NCBI GenBank assembly: GCA_001986395.2
Contig: MQVO02000001.1
Coordinates: forward strand, 1,178,001-1,242,000
DNA: 64,000 nt
From: Irpex lacteus
Taxonomy: Eukaryota; Basidiomycota; Agaricomycetes; Polyporales; Irpicaceae
Reading direction: 5' to 3'
A program made the position numbers and the translations under genes. The notes beneath the pieces are model-generated. The model was not told the DNA's origin, did not search any database, and saw only the letters and a list, made by a program, of their open reading frames with translations. Positions 22,397 to 34,229 of this stretch are shown here, piece by piece. The number at the start of each line of letters is the position of its first letter. Positions within the stretch are counted from its first letter, which is position 1.

Positions 22397-22871
22397 GTTG
22401 GTGTTGATGTGCGTTCGCCGATGGCACCTCAGCGTCTAACATACGTGGGGATTGCTGACATAATCCATCATTTCGCATGTATATAAGGCACGAGGTTGAT
22501 GGCGAAGATTTTTCTTTACAGTCATCTCGACCTTCGAAGTTTGCGTTTGGAAACCTCGCATGAAAGACGTTTCTCTGAAGCTTCAACCATACACAGGTCG
22601 AGTATACAGATTGGGATTTTCTCGAGCCTGGAGCTGGGCATGCCGTTTGCTTTTCGTATTTCCCTACTGGTAAGCGGCTAATCAGCTCTTGGCACATTTT
22701 CGTCACTGCTTTTCTAGTTGTAGAACCTGTACCTAGCGCGATATCTGCAACTATGCGATACTATATTTCTATGCTTACAACGGTCTATCGTACACTCTGT
22801 CTGCCATGGCATCACCGACAATGTTTTACAATTATACGGTAATAATCCCCGTTATAACAAGTCAACTAGCC

Positions 22872-23892
22872 TCACATTTTGAGTCTGGTCATAATATTGA
22901 CCAACCTCGCCCACTTTTGTCCTTCAGGTTTATCGTTTTTGATTGTAAGCATATACACCATCATCATTTGCGAGAGCATCATATACTCGGCTACCCCCAG
23001 CTCTCCTGGCAACCTTGTCACCTTTGGACCAACAAGTCGTGTAAACCCAGGCGGCAAGTGGGCACTGGTGTAGTCAAGGTGTGTCTCGAGTAATGCAAGC
23101 GATTCCGCGAAGTTTTCATCCGTGGTAGACATCTGCTGTAGGTGGGCGATGTGATGAGAGAGAAATAGGCGGGAGATGGAAGCGAGAACATGGTTCAGTG
23201 GTTGAATGGTGTATGTGTTCGGCCAGGCAACCGCGTCGGATAGTGTGTACTCTGCACGAGAATAGCAGGCTAGTGAGCTTGGTTCTAGTGCATTATGTTT
23301 CGAAGTTCACTGACTCGCCAACCTCTTTATACCGGGAAGACGTTTGACTTCTGCAGGACTGATAGGTTTCTTGTGATAATCCGCTGGCTCGACCGCCTGG
23401 GGTATCAATCATGTCAGGGATTATCAATGTGTGGTTTCACAAGTTTCGGTCGTTCACACCTCGATTTCCTTCCACGCATTATATACTGCGTCGTTCGCCC
23501 TGTTTGCCTCTGCATCCAATTCCACAAGGGGGATTGCGATCTTTGGAAGCTCCAATGGCTCGGAAGGCAGTTTGGTACAATTTATCTTGTGGGTCTTCCA
23601 GTCACTTCTGAAGAGCGATTGTATATTGGATCGCTCGCGCCTCTAGGTGCAACGTTTGACTCACTTTTGACAATCTGCACTCTATGATCCGTTATTGTAG
23701 CTAAAGTTACTACGTGTAGTACGGCGATAGTTTGATACTCACGCAAAAGAACCTATTCTTGCAAACAGAGCATCTTAGCAGTTTTAACTTGAATTCGGGG
23801 CACTCGTCTTCAAAGTCGTCTTCGCAGAGGTGACATACTTCACACTCGTCGATATCCGTTGGCGGCAGACAGATATTCGAGGTTGTTGACAT
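22872..23892 (-). CDS. MYND-type zinc-finger protein
   Basis: The first exon begins MSTTSNICLPPTDIDECEVC and carries a cysteine-rich start HLCEDDFEDEC, then LLRCSVCKNRFFC. The MYND finger is completed only through a 17-nt microexon at 23665-23681, giving FFCSADCQKSDWKTHKINC, the standard CxxxCQxxDWxxHK ending. Downstream exons read KLPSEPLELPKIAIPLVEL, EYTLSDAVAWPNTYTIQPLN and VLASISRLFLSHHIAHLQQ, ending LVNIMTRLKM. MYND fingers bind proline-rich partner peptides; the rest of the protein has no recognised enzymatic domain. The continuous frame over five exons supports a functional gene. Confidence 0.78.
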
Positions 23893-24188
23893 AGTGTAGA
23901 AGAGATGGTAGTCTGTAGAAGGCGTGAATTTTTAAGGTTGTGACTGAGTTAGAGGTGTGATAGACGCGTGTTAAACAGGACGTAGTAATAAAGATGGTAT
24001 ACGTTCTCTGTTTATCGTAATATTGGAGACTTCAGGGCTAAACGATCGTTACCGTTGTGCAGCCCAGACCTATATTCGTACAAGTTACGGTACATTGTAG
24101 TGTATTCTAGAACATATCACACTTAGATATGTTTACCGGGGGTATCATAGGAAGGTCCCAATACGTGTGCCTGTGCATACCCCTGGGA
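23893..24188. other. Intergenic, no gene seen
   Basis: The upstream region of the MYND gene and 3' flank of the decayed O-methyltransferase. Nothing else evident. Confidence 0.4.
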
Positions 24189-26006
24189 CTATGCGTCCGG
24201 AATACCGATGAGTTTTGAGTCCTGTGATTGGAATCCTTGTCCCATGTATACCCTTGCCAGCTTCCATCCGCTCGCCTCGAAGATACGATTATATTGCGCC
24301 ACTGTTCGTTCGCATCCGTTCAGCGCCGTCAGCATCTGCATGTCAGCTAGGTAGGGCATGATGTTTGCCGAGAAGAGGTTCTGGGGGTATAGGAATGGTT
24401 TCGCCAGGTATTCCTTCTGGTATGGTATATTGGGGCGATGCGTAGGAGATGATATTGTCCATGATGATGAGCTGCGTTGAAGGACCGGCAGCTTGACGCA
24501 GGAGGGCGAGGATTTTGATACAGTACTTGTCAGACCAATCATGCATGACCGCACAGAGATAAAATATAGCCGGCTTTTCGATGGGCTGAGCTGTGAAGAA
24601 GTCATGCGCTGCAACGTATTATTCGCGTTGTGAGATGCACTGACAGTATCTAGTGCAGAGTGAAGACGAACCTTGAATTTGTACCCTACCAGAAGAGAGT
24701 GCCTCGGGCATATTTGCAGACCAAAACTATTCGGGGTTTGTAGCCAGTGTGAACCGGTAGGCAATGAGAAAGCTTACCTCGGTAGCGTTGCCCATGATGT
24801 TCTTTCTATCTTGGATGACAAAATTGAGGTGATCAAAAGCCTTTGCCAATGGCAGCATCTTCGAGCCGATTCCTCCACCGACATCGACTATCACCGACCC
24901 GGATGACAGGTTCTTCCACTCAAAACCTATCCGAATAGTCGTTTATGAGATGATGTACTACCAATACTTGACTTCTTGCACACGCACCATCCAAAACAAC
25001 GTCGGGGTTTCCTTGTAAGCCCCGCATACCGATACCGAATAGTTTACGCCTGTACTCATTCTCGGGGAGTCCTTGCCATTCGAATCCAGGGAGGGAGGTC
25101 TTGAATGCCATATTGAGTGCAGTCTCGTTCGACTCAGCAGAATGAGACCACTCGGAATCCAAGAGAACGTCCGACAAGTAGTAGGAGGAACAAAATGCAC
25201 CGTCAGTCCTAAAGCAGTAAATAATGAGAAACTCGCGTCCGCAAAAATCTATCAGTATCACGTACGCGTGTTCCCGCAGCGCCGCTAGGCCGGGTGTATT
25301 GTCATGCTTAGCTTCTGGGCTAGGGTAACTTCGGTCAGATTATCATATTAACCCTCTGGCTTCTGCTTACTTGGACAGTATGTCAGTGATGTCTTTTCCT
25401 GTGTCCATTAATGATGATAGACGATTGTTGGTGAAGGTGTCCGGGGCGACTTCCTTAAAGATATGTTTTGTTGCCAACACTCGAAGGACTCAAGCTAATT
25501 TGGAGGGATCCGCCTTCGTAGGAGTCGCAATGTCTTCAACATGCATTCCCTAATAGTGCAGGAAATCAGCTTCGTGGGGTAACAGGAGGTCATCAATAAC
25601 ATGTACCTTGGACCCGGCAGCCCTCAGTATTTCGGCTACGTGCAGCCTCACTGCAACGCGAATGCAAGATGAGACGTGTTACTGTAGACTGATTAGCATG
25701 TGCATGAAGCATACGATGGTTACCAAGCTCCGAACCTACCTGCACAGCGTGCGTAACGAGACTTAAAGATGGCGGCCGTACAGCGGCAAGCAATTGTGCA
25801 GCAGCAGCTACGATCAGCTTTCCTTCCACTACGACCTCTGGGTTTGCTCGGGGCACCTCAGACTGTGGAGTGAAGGGAAGGTCTGATAGAGGAAAAGTTT
25901 GGCCGCGCTCTGCGCAAAGGGCTTCAATTCTATCGACGGAGATCTTGATTATGTCAGAGAGAGCACGAAGCTCTGCAACTGGACTGTCGACTGGAGCTGT
26001 GGCCAT
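24189..26006 (-). pseudogene. Decayed O-methyltransferase, paralogue of the gene at 49.5-51.4 kb
   Basis: Exon by exon it follows the intact O-methyltransferase at 49531-51369: PVAELRALSDIIKISVDRIE, HVSSCIRVAVRLHVAEILRA, EVAPDTFTNNRLSS, IVDVGGGIGSKM, VMHDWSDKYCIKILALL, MPYLADMQMLTALNG and SGWKLARVYMGQGFQSQ. Three disabling changes are seen. A TAA begins the second exon (25679-25681) where the paralogue has TTT. A TGA at 25490-25492 replaces the arginine codon in KLARVLRVLATKH. About 14 bp are missing near 24370, between PPEPLL and ANIMPYL, shifting the frame. SAM and catalytic-histidine motifs are otherwise preserved, so decay is recent. It still has a TATATAA at 26053-26059. The first stop depends on my splice choice; the other two do not. 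Confidence 0.85.
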
Positions 26007-26995
26007 AGCTATCTTCTGGGGGATAGATGATTGAGGAACCGAGATCGGTATGTTATATAGTGTCTGTTTGGCAGACGTCAGCTAGATGGCTGGACATACA
26101 CGTACCAATATCGAGAGCCGAATACTCACTCGTAGGCTGAGACGCTTCATGCTGTTTCGCTGTATCATGCGCCGCGCTGGTGCGCCCATGACAGCCATTC
26201 CGGCATGATGATCACCTCCATTCTACCTACTATAGACGGGCGCGCTACACATGTGTCATTTTAGCAGCGGGTGGCGAAGCATTTTTGTGGATTTGGTTGG
26301 CCACCGCCTCGATAGCTGTACAACCGTTCCCGTTTGAGTGAAAGGATAAATTGAGCAAGCAGTTGTTGTACTTACATCCGAGATTTCGAGCCGCGAACAC
26401 TGCAGCCTGAGAATATCGTAGCCCAGCTATGCAAAACAGATCATGTCCACATAGAATGACTATCGAGGCAAGGCCGATCAGCAAATTCTGGTACCTCCAT
26501 ATATTTCTTGACAAGATTCGTGGCAGCTGACCACTGGTGATATGATACATACGCCCATGTCGTCAGCCTGATACAACCTCAGGCTGAGTAACTAAACTTC
26601 GAAGTGCTTATAAGTGACTGGATACAGTTTCGCCTCTGCATACGTACTTTCGGTGGTAAAGAATATCCCCGATCATACAAGGGAATGAATATCAGCTTTT
26701 TTGCGCATGAAGAATGAATGCTGCATGGAGGAACCTCTCGCAAGGTCAGATAATTGAGAAAGCGTTGAGGAATCTCTAGACGCCGAATGGCATAGAAAAC
26801 GCCCGTCGGCGAAACCCGAATCACCCCGTGTCTCAAAGCCACAAACTCCCTCTGCTAATGATGCACTGAGTGCTTATGATGCTTGCAAAATTACAACAAA
26901 TTCCCAATGTATTATACACCTGAATACACTTTTACACGGCCTTGTTCAACCATATAGACCTCTGCGAAGATGGGGCCCAAAGACCGGCGGCGACT
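26007..26995. other. Intergenic, no supported gene
   Basis: A TATATAA box lies at 26053-26059 on the minus strand upstream of the decayed O-methyltransferase. Minus-strand frames at 26245-26550 and 26579-26842 are hydrophobic or mixed in character but match no family and have no good start or splice context. I call no gene. Confidence 0.4.
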
Positions 26996-29082
26996 TCAGT
27001 GCTCCGTCTCCTCCCAAGTCCTGCCAACAGTCTTAACAAGATCAGCCTCAGTGATCTGCTTACCGCTGGTGAAGTAACCAGCGGCGATCTTGGCGTCGAT
27101 CTCAACACGAGAGTCAGGTGGAAGGAGGTGGTCTGCATCATCAAATCAGAAACGTGCATACGTGACTGCACAGAGTAGATAGTGGACGTACCTGGGATAT
27201 CGTATCGTTTGTGGATAGGGATACCGGATTGCACGATGGCGTTGTATTTCCTACATAGGGCGCGGCGTGAGCGGGAGAAGCGATGACAAGTCGTGCATAC
27301 AAAAACTTACATGTCGCTCATAGACACCATGTTGTCGATCTTCTTGATACCCAGCCAGTGCAAAACGTCGGGCATGAGCGCCTGGAATCGCATGTCCTTC
27401 ACACCGGCGATGAGCTCAGTCGCCTTGAAGTACTTGTCAGCGGAGTCACCACCACGTTTGCGGAGGTTGTACACGAGATACCTTATGAAATCGGGTTAGT
27501 TAGATGAGAACCGATTGTGGAAGCGGAGAGACTATACGTACTTGGTAACTTCACCGAGGGCACGACCCTCTTTACGGAAGTAGACGACGAGACCGACGCC
27601 ACCGCGTTGCGCGCCACGAATGCACTCTTCGATGGCGTAGGTGAGATAGGGCTTGCACGTGCAAATGTCAGATCCGAAGACATCAGAGCCGTTACCTAGA
27701 AGAAGACGAGTCAGAATGTTTGACAAAACGACTGGTAGAGTGACTTACATTCGTCGTGGACACGCAGAGTCAACTCTTTGGTCTCATCAGAGAGATACGC
27801 CGGGTTACCGACTGGTTAAAATATTGCACGTCAGCTCCCTTCAAGGTGAAATTCACGCATATGAAGCACTTACAGATGTATGCCGTCAGGTTACCAATGG
27901 GCGGGAGGAAGACCTTGATATCGGGGCGGGTGATGAGCTCAGGGTACATTCCTCCGGTGTCCTCGAAGAGCGCGCGGCGAAGAAGTCCCTCGGATCTACG
28001 AACGAGATTATGAGTGCCGTGGCGCTGAATCACATAAGTGAAAGCACCTGAACTTACATTCCGAACCGCTCAGCAATTCCAGGCAGCCACCAAACTGGCT
28101 CAACTGCAGCCTTGCTAATGGCAATTTCTACACCAGGATCAGCGTCGCTCACGGTACCATCGGCGTTTTGCAATGGATGACTCTTCAGCAGAATCTTCCC
28201 GTCAATCTTGAGTTCACCCTTCCTAGCCGATTCGTCAATCTCGCTGAGCTTCATGTGCGCACGAGTGACAGCGATACTCGGCCTGACGTCCAATCCAAGC
28301 TCCTCAAGCTCCTTCTTGAAGACGTGCGGAACAAGATGTCCCCATGGGTCGAAAGAGACGATCTTGTGCGGATCGGACCACGAGGGTTGCGGAGGAATAG
28401 GCACCGCAGGCTCCGTCTTGGAGTAGTCTGGCTTGTGAGACGGGTTCAACGTGCCCATGGCGATAGCGAGGGCACGGTAAATGGAGTATGACCCGGAGTG
28501 CGCGCCGATTGCATTACGCTGCTTGATTGTCGTGGGCAGACGAGAGCATATGACGGGACCACGAGTTGCAGGGTCTGCGGCGCCCCAGGTAAGAGGGTAC
28601 GGTTTGATGCCATGCTGATCAGGGTAGGCTAACACGACTTGAGCACACATACAGGCTACATGTGTCATAATACGTACTGGTCAACATGACCCGCGAGGGA
28701 TACAACAGCTTCTCTCGCTCCTTGTCATTGAGCGTCTTCTCTGCTGTGCCATTCTGAGTAGCGCCTGCTACAGTCGACAACAGCGACGGGTTATTTAACG
28801 AAGACGATGGACTGCCAACCACTGGCGGCGTATCAGACTGAGCACGAGGGAGAGGTATGCCGCCCTTCTGAGGAGAGAGTGGTGGGCTGGAGGTGTTGCT
28901 CACTGGGAGCTGCCCGTTTATGATATTGTCGAGCTGCGCGTTACAACGACGTTCGACAATCAGCATCCCATTACCCGACTATGTGCTGTATCACTCACCT
29001 TCGCATGCAGGGCCTGCTGAGACACTTGCAATGCCTCAAAGTACTGGCTGATTTGAGTGAGGACAGCGGGGTCGGTGGACAT
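26996..29082 (-). CDS. URC1: GTP cyclohydrolase II-like protein, URC1 type (uracil catabolism)
   Basis: Homologue of the fungal URC1 protein, a GTP cyclohydrolase II relative that acts in the URC pathway of uracil breakdown. The start is MSTDPAVLTQISQYFEALQV. An N-terminal region follows (YRALAIAMGTLNPSHKPDY; SFDPWGHLVPHVFKKELEEL; RPSIAVTRAHMKLSEI). Then RRALFEDTGGMYPELITRP and DIKVFLPPIGNLTAYI lead into the cyclohydrolase core: NGSDVFGSDICTCKPYL, GGVGLVVYFRKEGRALGEVT and AGVKDMRFQALMPDVLHWLG. The end is DAKIAAGYFTSGKQITEADL. The zinc-site cysteines are represented by SDICTC. This is not the riboflavin enzyme Rib1, whose motif differs (RCDCGEQL). Six or seven exons join without breaks. Confidence 0.87.
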
Positions 29083-30555
29083 GACTGCGAGAGTTGTTAA
29101 TCTCGGCGTCGGTATGCAGTGGGCGGGGGTTTATGTATGCTGGCGCACGCAGTATACGCGCGGTGGCCTCGAGGGCAAAGAAGAAGAGAAGAGAAAGAGG
29201 AAAATGAAACACAGGGCATGGCTTTAAGTAGCTCGAGCTTGGACCGATCCGAGAAGTGCACGAGATAGCCTTGCGCGTTACTCGCTGTATGGGGTTGATC
29301 GCACATGCGTCCCGCTGCTAATCGCCGTCACTTATCTCAAACCACCACGTTCGACTTTCGGAAACATTCTTTCGGGCGACGGAATGACTACAATATTTCA
29401 TAATGCCGAAAGATAACAAACGAAAGCTTGATAAAGAAACGAGATAACAATCCTCTCGATACCAGCCGTACTAATGGACTCTGCATGGCGGCGACCTCGA
29501 TCCTGTAATTCCTCACATTGAAAAATGTGTAGGTCATACAGATTCTAGACGATAGGCATCTCAACAGCCGTGAAGGAAGTGACGACGAGTCTGGCCAAGG
29601 ACGTGTTTGTCTGGCAGTTGCAGTGTCGGAACAATCGCAAACCGGAGACCGCAGCTTGACTCTGAGCTTATCGTGCAATACCAATGTTATCCTCGAACAG
29701 GTACGCAATTCCAGATGTGAATGTGCATAGACGAATTGACTCATATTTGCATACGTATCGCAGATTACGATAGTCTGCGCTGCCACCTCCGAGTCGCTGG
29801 CAGCGTCAATTCCAGTCACGGTTGTGGGTCAGTCCAGCTGGCTAGTGTATACTGCCAGTGGCATTATGCTAGGTACCCCATATTACACCCTCTAGGTATA
29901 GCACAGATCAGATAACATGCTGTGTACGTCGTACTAATGGGACGCCTCAGGATACGATCGTCATAATACCGGGGCACAGGATCCCAACATACCCGAATAT
30001 CGTAGAGTTCTCGGAATATCGCAATGACGAAGGCTAGATCATTGATTGGCCCTGAACTGGCCTGATCACGGCGGCCAAGGCCATTTACGAGTGGCACTGT
30101 GACCTTCGAAGTGGCTACCACGTTGCTCGGAAGAATAGTCGAACAAAGGAGCAAAGGCTAAAGGGCTCTTGTATTTCTTTTGGGAAAGTCCTCCGGCGGA
30201 CCTGATGTGAAGAGAAACTTGCCATAACTGGCGAGTCTTCACAAGAATGAGTCCCTCCGGGACGAACATGGACGAACATGGACAACGATATAGCGTACCC
30301 ATCCACGATATCACACCTTCACTCACCTCTTCACAGGAACACTCGCAAACAATGCATCGTGGCATCCAGGTGTTCCGGTGATCAAACATTATAGGCCCTC
30401 GTCGAAAGGCCAATAACGTGACCTCAGCCTCCCGACGGTATAAAAGGGACCGCCACTGCATGCATGTTTCGTCGTCTCACAATCCTCTCGCGAGCTGTTG
30501 ATCAGCTTTAGCCTACTTATTCTCGCCATCGACTCTAAGATACTATCCTTCTACG
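29083..30555. other. Divergent upstream interval of URC1 and the zinc-finger gene
   Basis: About 1.5 kb with no coding exon that I can support. It contains a 10-bp direct duplication (GACGAACATG twice, about 30260-30280) and a TATA box at 30439-30445. The minus-strand frames at 29388-29819 and 30066-30461 lack family features. Confidence 0.45.
30439..30445 (+). promoter_or_regulatory. TATA box of the zinc-finger gene
   Basis: TATAAAA lies 111 bp upstream of the ATG at 30556. Its spacing is suitable for a promoter with a 5' untranslated region of about 80 nt. Confidence 0.55.
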
Positions 30556-32195
30556 ATGTTCTCAACTGCAGAGGCTGGCCAGGCGCCATGGCTCAGCTCG
30601 GTAGACACAGCAGACACTTTCCCTGTGAGTTCTCATACACGGTCACGTGTACCCATCGAGCTCACACATGGAACACCCTCAGGCCGCGGAACTGTCTCTC
30701 GACATTGACTACGTGCTCGGGCAAATGGAGAAGAGCACTCGGGATCGCAAGCTCAAGAAGGAATGGACGTTGTCCGAGTACATCATGCATGTGCGTCTAT
30801 CTCATTTGTATTACGCCACAATGGTCTTATGTCCTTTTGCAGATTACATCTATTCCCAATGCGTCGGAGGTACAGCTTCCCTTGGAACCGGCACCCAAGG
30901 TTGGGAGTGAGCCTCTCCTCAGATACGACCAGTACGGTATCACACGTCGGTTCCGCCTCAACGGCGTCGATACGCTCAGGACGATCCCTCCTTTCGACCT
31001 CCTTACTGACGACAACGTCATCGACGAGGAGCTGTCGGAGGATGAGACTCCCGAACCACAAACTCCTCCTTCTATGGTGGCGTTGGGGCTTACGCAGGAC
31101 TTCCAGGCGTTCGAGGCGTGTTCGACCAGTTCTCGAGACTCGGCCGCAGAGGAGATGGACGTTGGCGGCGAAGGCAGCTCAGACGAAGACAGCCAATCCT
31201 CTGCATCTTCGACTTCTTGGGAGCGCCAGTCTTCCCCTTCCGCGTACAATCCCTCTGACGCCGGGTCGGACGCGGAGACTGTGCACGCGAAGTCAAGGGA
31301 GCATTCGCCTGCCGCTGACATCCACAGTAAATGGATGGAGCTCGCTCCAGAGCTGCTTTACCCGTACGAGCCATCGCCACCGCGTGCTACTCTTCCGATT
31401 CAGTGGCCTCATGACGAACGATCTATGCATGACGTCGTTTTCGACTTGCAAGGATACTGGCCTCCTGAGCTGCCAAACGCCCCATTGCCTCGAGCAAAGT
31501 CTCCATCGCCACTCCCGTCTCTTACGCCCTCCCCTCCGCCTATTCATACGAAGAATCTGGGAAAACGTCCTTCACCTGAAACTTATGAGGTAAGTCTTCG
31601 TCGTATTGAGTGTCAGACTTCAGAGACTAACACTGCCTGCCAGTCTCCGAGCAAGCGTTCCCGTCGCAGCTACTCCTTCAACTACGACAATGAAGCCGGG
31701 CCATCCAGGATTCCTTACGACCCTCCGAGTCCTTCCTCCGACTCTGGCTCCGATTACTACTCCCCTCCTCCTTCTATCCGCCGCAGGGGCCGCAGACCTC
31801 CTGCTAGGAGCATGAAGAAATCCCCGTCCAAGTCGTCTGCCAGCAGCAGGCGCTTCAAGTGTCTCTTCAGAACCTGCAGGCAGTCTGCCTTCAGCGCCCC
31901 CAAAGACCGCAACAGGCACATGGATACTCACTTCGAATGCCGCTTCCGCTGTCATCCGTGCGATAAGCCGTTCCCGCGGGAAGACGCACTGAAGAGGCAT
32001 GCGAAGAAGCCGGGTTGTAAGGCGGCTTATGATGCTTTGAAGGAGAGTGGCGTTGCGGTATGCGACTCTTACTGGCGTACGTGCGATCTGGACTTGTTGG
32101 TGTGTCCACCGGCGAACGATCCACTGTTTGACTGGTATGTCGAGCGGGTGAGGACGGAGATTGGGGAGGAGGCTGCGATGGCTCTTCTGATGTGA
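30556..32195 (+). CDS. C2H2 zinc-finger protein, likely transcription factor
   Basis: Four exons. The start is MFSTAEAGQAPWLSSVDTAD; the second exon reads AAELSLDIDYVLGQMEKSTR and the third begins ITSIPNASEVQLPLEP. A long acidic and serine/proline-rich middle contains EELSEDETPEPQTPPS and KRPSPETYE. Basic patches SKRSRRSYS and SIRRRGRRPPARSMKKS, likely nuclear localisation signals, precede the zinc fingers. The fingers are RFKCLFRTCRQSAFSAP with RNRHMDTH, then RCHPCDKPFPREDALKRHA with a terminal cysteine instead of the last histidine (KKPGC). This C2H2 plus C2HC pair suggests DNA binding. Target genes are unknown. It lies next to a membrane-anchored superoxide dismutase, which may be chance. 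Confidence 0.85.
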
Positions 32196-32924
32196 GCCGA
32201 GCGATGTCGGAGCGGTCGAGTCTGTATCAACGAACAATAGCCCATCACCAATGGACTTGCCCCAGTGTATATCTTATGGACTTTGGGTTTAATCCGTGTA
32301 TCTTTGACGTCCTGTGGTATCACTCCTGTCGTTACTACCTGTATATCATAGCTTGTTTCTATGCTCTCCTCTCCGTATGCAGCCACTTATGTCTTCCCTT
32401 TTCGTATGCCTCATCTCACCAATCTTTATTATAATTGGGTAGCCCCGACCCCGGCTGCCTCTTTTAGTGTTTCCCTTTTATGGTACTCGCTCCTGCCTGT
32501 TATGGTATCTGACCAGACCCCTGTCACCACTGCGACTCATGATCAAGACACTTGCCAGTGCTGTAGCACCTTCACCCTCGCCTATGCACCGGACACTCTG
32601 CGAAAGATGGCCACCTCATTGCACTGAAAGTTATCGCACGTATGCAACACTCCCAGTCACAGCCTCCGTTCGTGCGGGTACTTCAAGCTCTTACACGGAC
32701 TTCGAGTCCGTACTAACCGAAGCCTCACTCAATAAGGGCGTGATGTCCGGTGTACAAATGTTTGCTCCCTATACTTATTGCTCTTTGCAGACTGCGGATA
32801 TTACTGACACATGTGTACATGGCCGTCATAGTGTATCGTCACGTAGTGACGGGTAAATGCTAGTACATTTGATATGCTCTCTTGATACATACATGTCACA
32901 GTCGGTTCATATCGTACGCCTGCT
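32196..32924. other. Convergent interval, no gene seen
   Basis: It lies between the stop codons of the zinc-finger gene and the SOD gene. Short frames only. Confidence 0.4.
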
Positions 32925-33899
32925 TTACGCGATACCTAGGTCAACCAAGCATGTGAGGCTATGAAGTAAAGAAGATGATGAGCAACGAAAGCCTTACCAA
33001 TGACTCCACACGCTGCGCGGCCGCCAGCGTTGCCCGTCTTGAGCGATTCCTCGTTGTCACCAAGGCCAAGATCGTCAGTTCCCTGAGATGAGACTCGTAA
33101 GTGTTGAATAGGTGGAAGATCAGACTCAAGGAATACGTACGGCGTGGAGAACGACACTTCGTCTAAAAGCGGAACATATCATCAGTGTGATAGGCAACTC
33201 AAGTAGTGAAATACATAGGTGGACTTACCCGACAATACTGTATGGTCCGTTCAACGAGATGGCCTTGTCAATGAAGGCGAACTTGACATTGCCCTCGTCG
33301 TCGCTCTTGATATTTCCTAGGTCACCAACGTGACGTTCGTGATCGTTTGGTCCACCGTGGTTCTTGTTGAACGGGTTGAAGTGAGAACCTGCAGAGGCAC
33401 ACCCGCCCGAGAGATCTCCAGACACGCTGTAACGGGGGGCCATTATATATCGCCAAGCCAGCCATAGACCTGGAACATGGTACTTACTGGACATGGAATC
33501 CACGCAATGCGTTCGCATCTAAACCCTTCAGGTCGAGGTTCACGGTGACAGGTGCAAGAGGGTTTGACTGCTCGAAGGTGACAACTCCTCCCGCGCCTGT
33601 GTCGCCTTTGAGTACCGTCACGGCCTTCATCAGCAAACAAACCCCGTCAGCACTTAGAATTCGACATAAGTATTCATGCCGCATAACAAATTACTGACCT
33701 TGTGAATCACAGGCACTGAAGGTACCGCCGCGGGCCTGAGGAAGAACCAGAATACAGAAGCGACTGCGAATGTTCCAAGGATAAGGAAGATAGGACGTGT
33801 CTGCTGCTTGGGCTTTCCGTGGTAGGATGAGTCCATTTTGCTGTCTATCACGACGGTTGTATCCTCTTGGACGGTGGGCAAGAGCTGCGGTGGGCTCAT
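32925..33899 (-). CDS. Membrane-anchored Cu/Zn superoxide dismutase
   Basis: Converts superoxide to hydrogen peroxide and oxygen. About six exons. The N-terminus [20 protein letters not shown] leads to [19 protein letters not shown], a single transmembrane helix, followed by the dismutase domain [20 protein letters not shown]. Metal-site residues are all present: FHVH (histidines split over an intron), [26 protein letters not shown] and [13 protein letters not shown]. The active-site arginine and disulfide cysteines are in [15 protein letters not shown], which ends the protein at 32925 (TAA) after an intron. The membrane anchor is unusual: canonical Cu/Zn SOD is soluble and cytosolic. An alternative start at the second methionine (MDSSYHGKP) would keep the helix. 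The orientation with the enzyme outside the cytosol (type II) is inferred. Confidence 0.88.
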
Positions 33900-34229
33900 C
33901 AGCGGTTATCTTTTGGGTTCGGTGGGAAGGAACCTACGGGAGAGGTCGAGGTCGAGTGACCCTGAGGCACTTTCGCCCTCTCAGATCTCGGCTTCCCACA
34001 CTCGCAATATTGCCGCAATATGAGGCGGCGTCCCGCCCTACTACCATATCTGGGTGACGGCGGGATTCAATAATGGGCGTCTGAGCATGATCGACGTGCC
34101 GAACCCTGCAAGTACCAGTATCATCAGGATTTCTTGACCATCTGTTGCGCGTCGCGTTGCTGAACTACCGGCGCACACCCTCAAACTTACTCATTACTCA
34201 CTCTTGTAGGCAGGGAACAGTGCTGAGAA
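33900..34229. other. Divergent promoter interval of SOD and Rictor genes
   Basis: About 330 bp separate the start codons of two divergent genes. No element stands out. Confidence 0.4.

Noticed and set aside
26245..26842. Minus-strand hydrophobic frames between the O-methyltransferase relic and URC1
   Set aside because: Possible old membrane-protein fragments, but no conserved motif or splice signal could be joined.
29388..29819. Minus-strand 143-codon frame upstream of the zinc-finger gene
   Set aside because: No recognisable domain and mixed composition; it lies in a divergent upstream interval.
30763..31593. Alternative plus-strand frame within the zinc-finger gene
   Set aside because: Shadow frame of the serine/proline-rich middle of the real gene; no independent start or motif.
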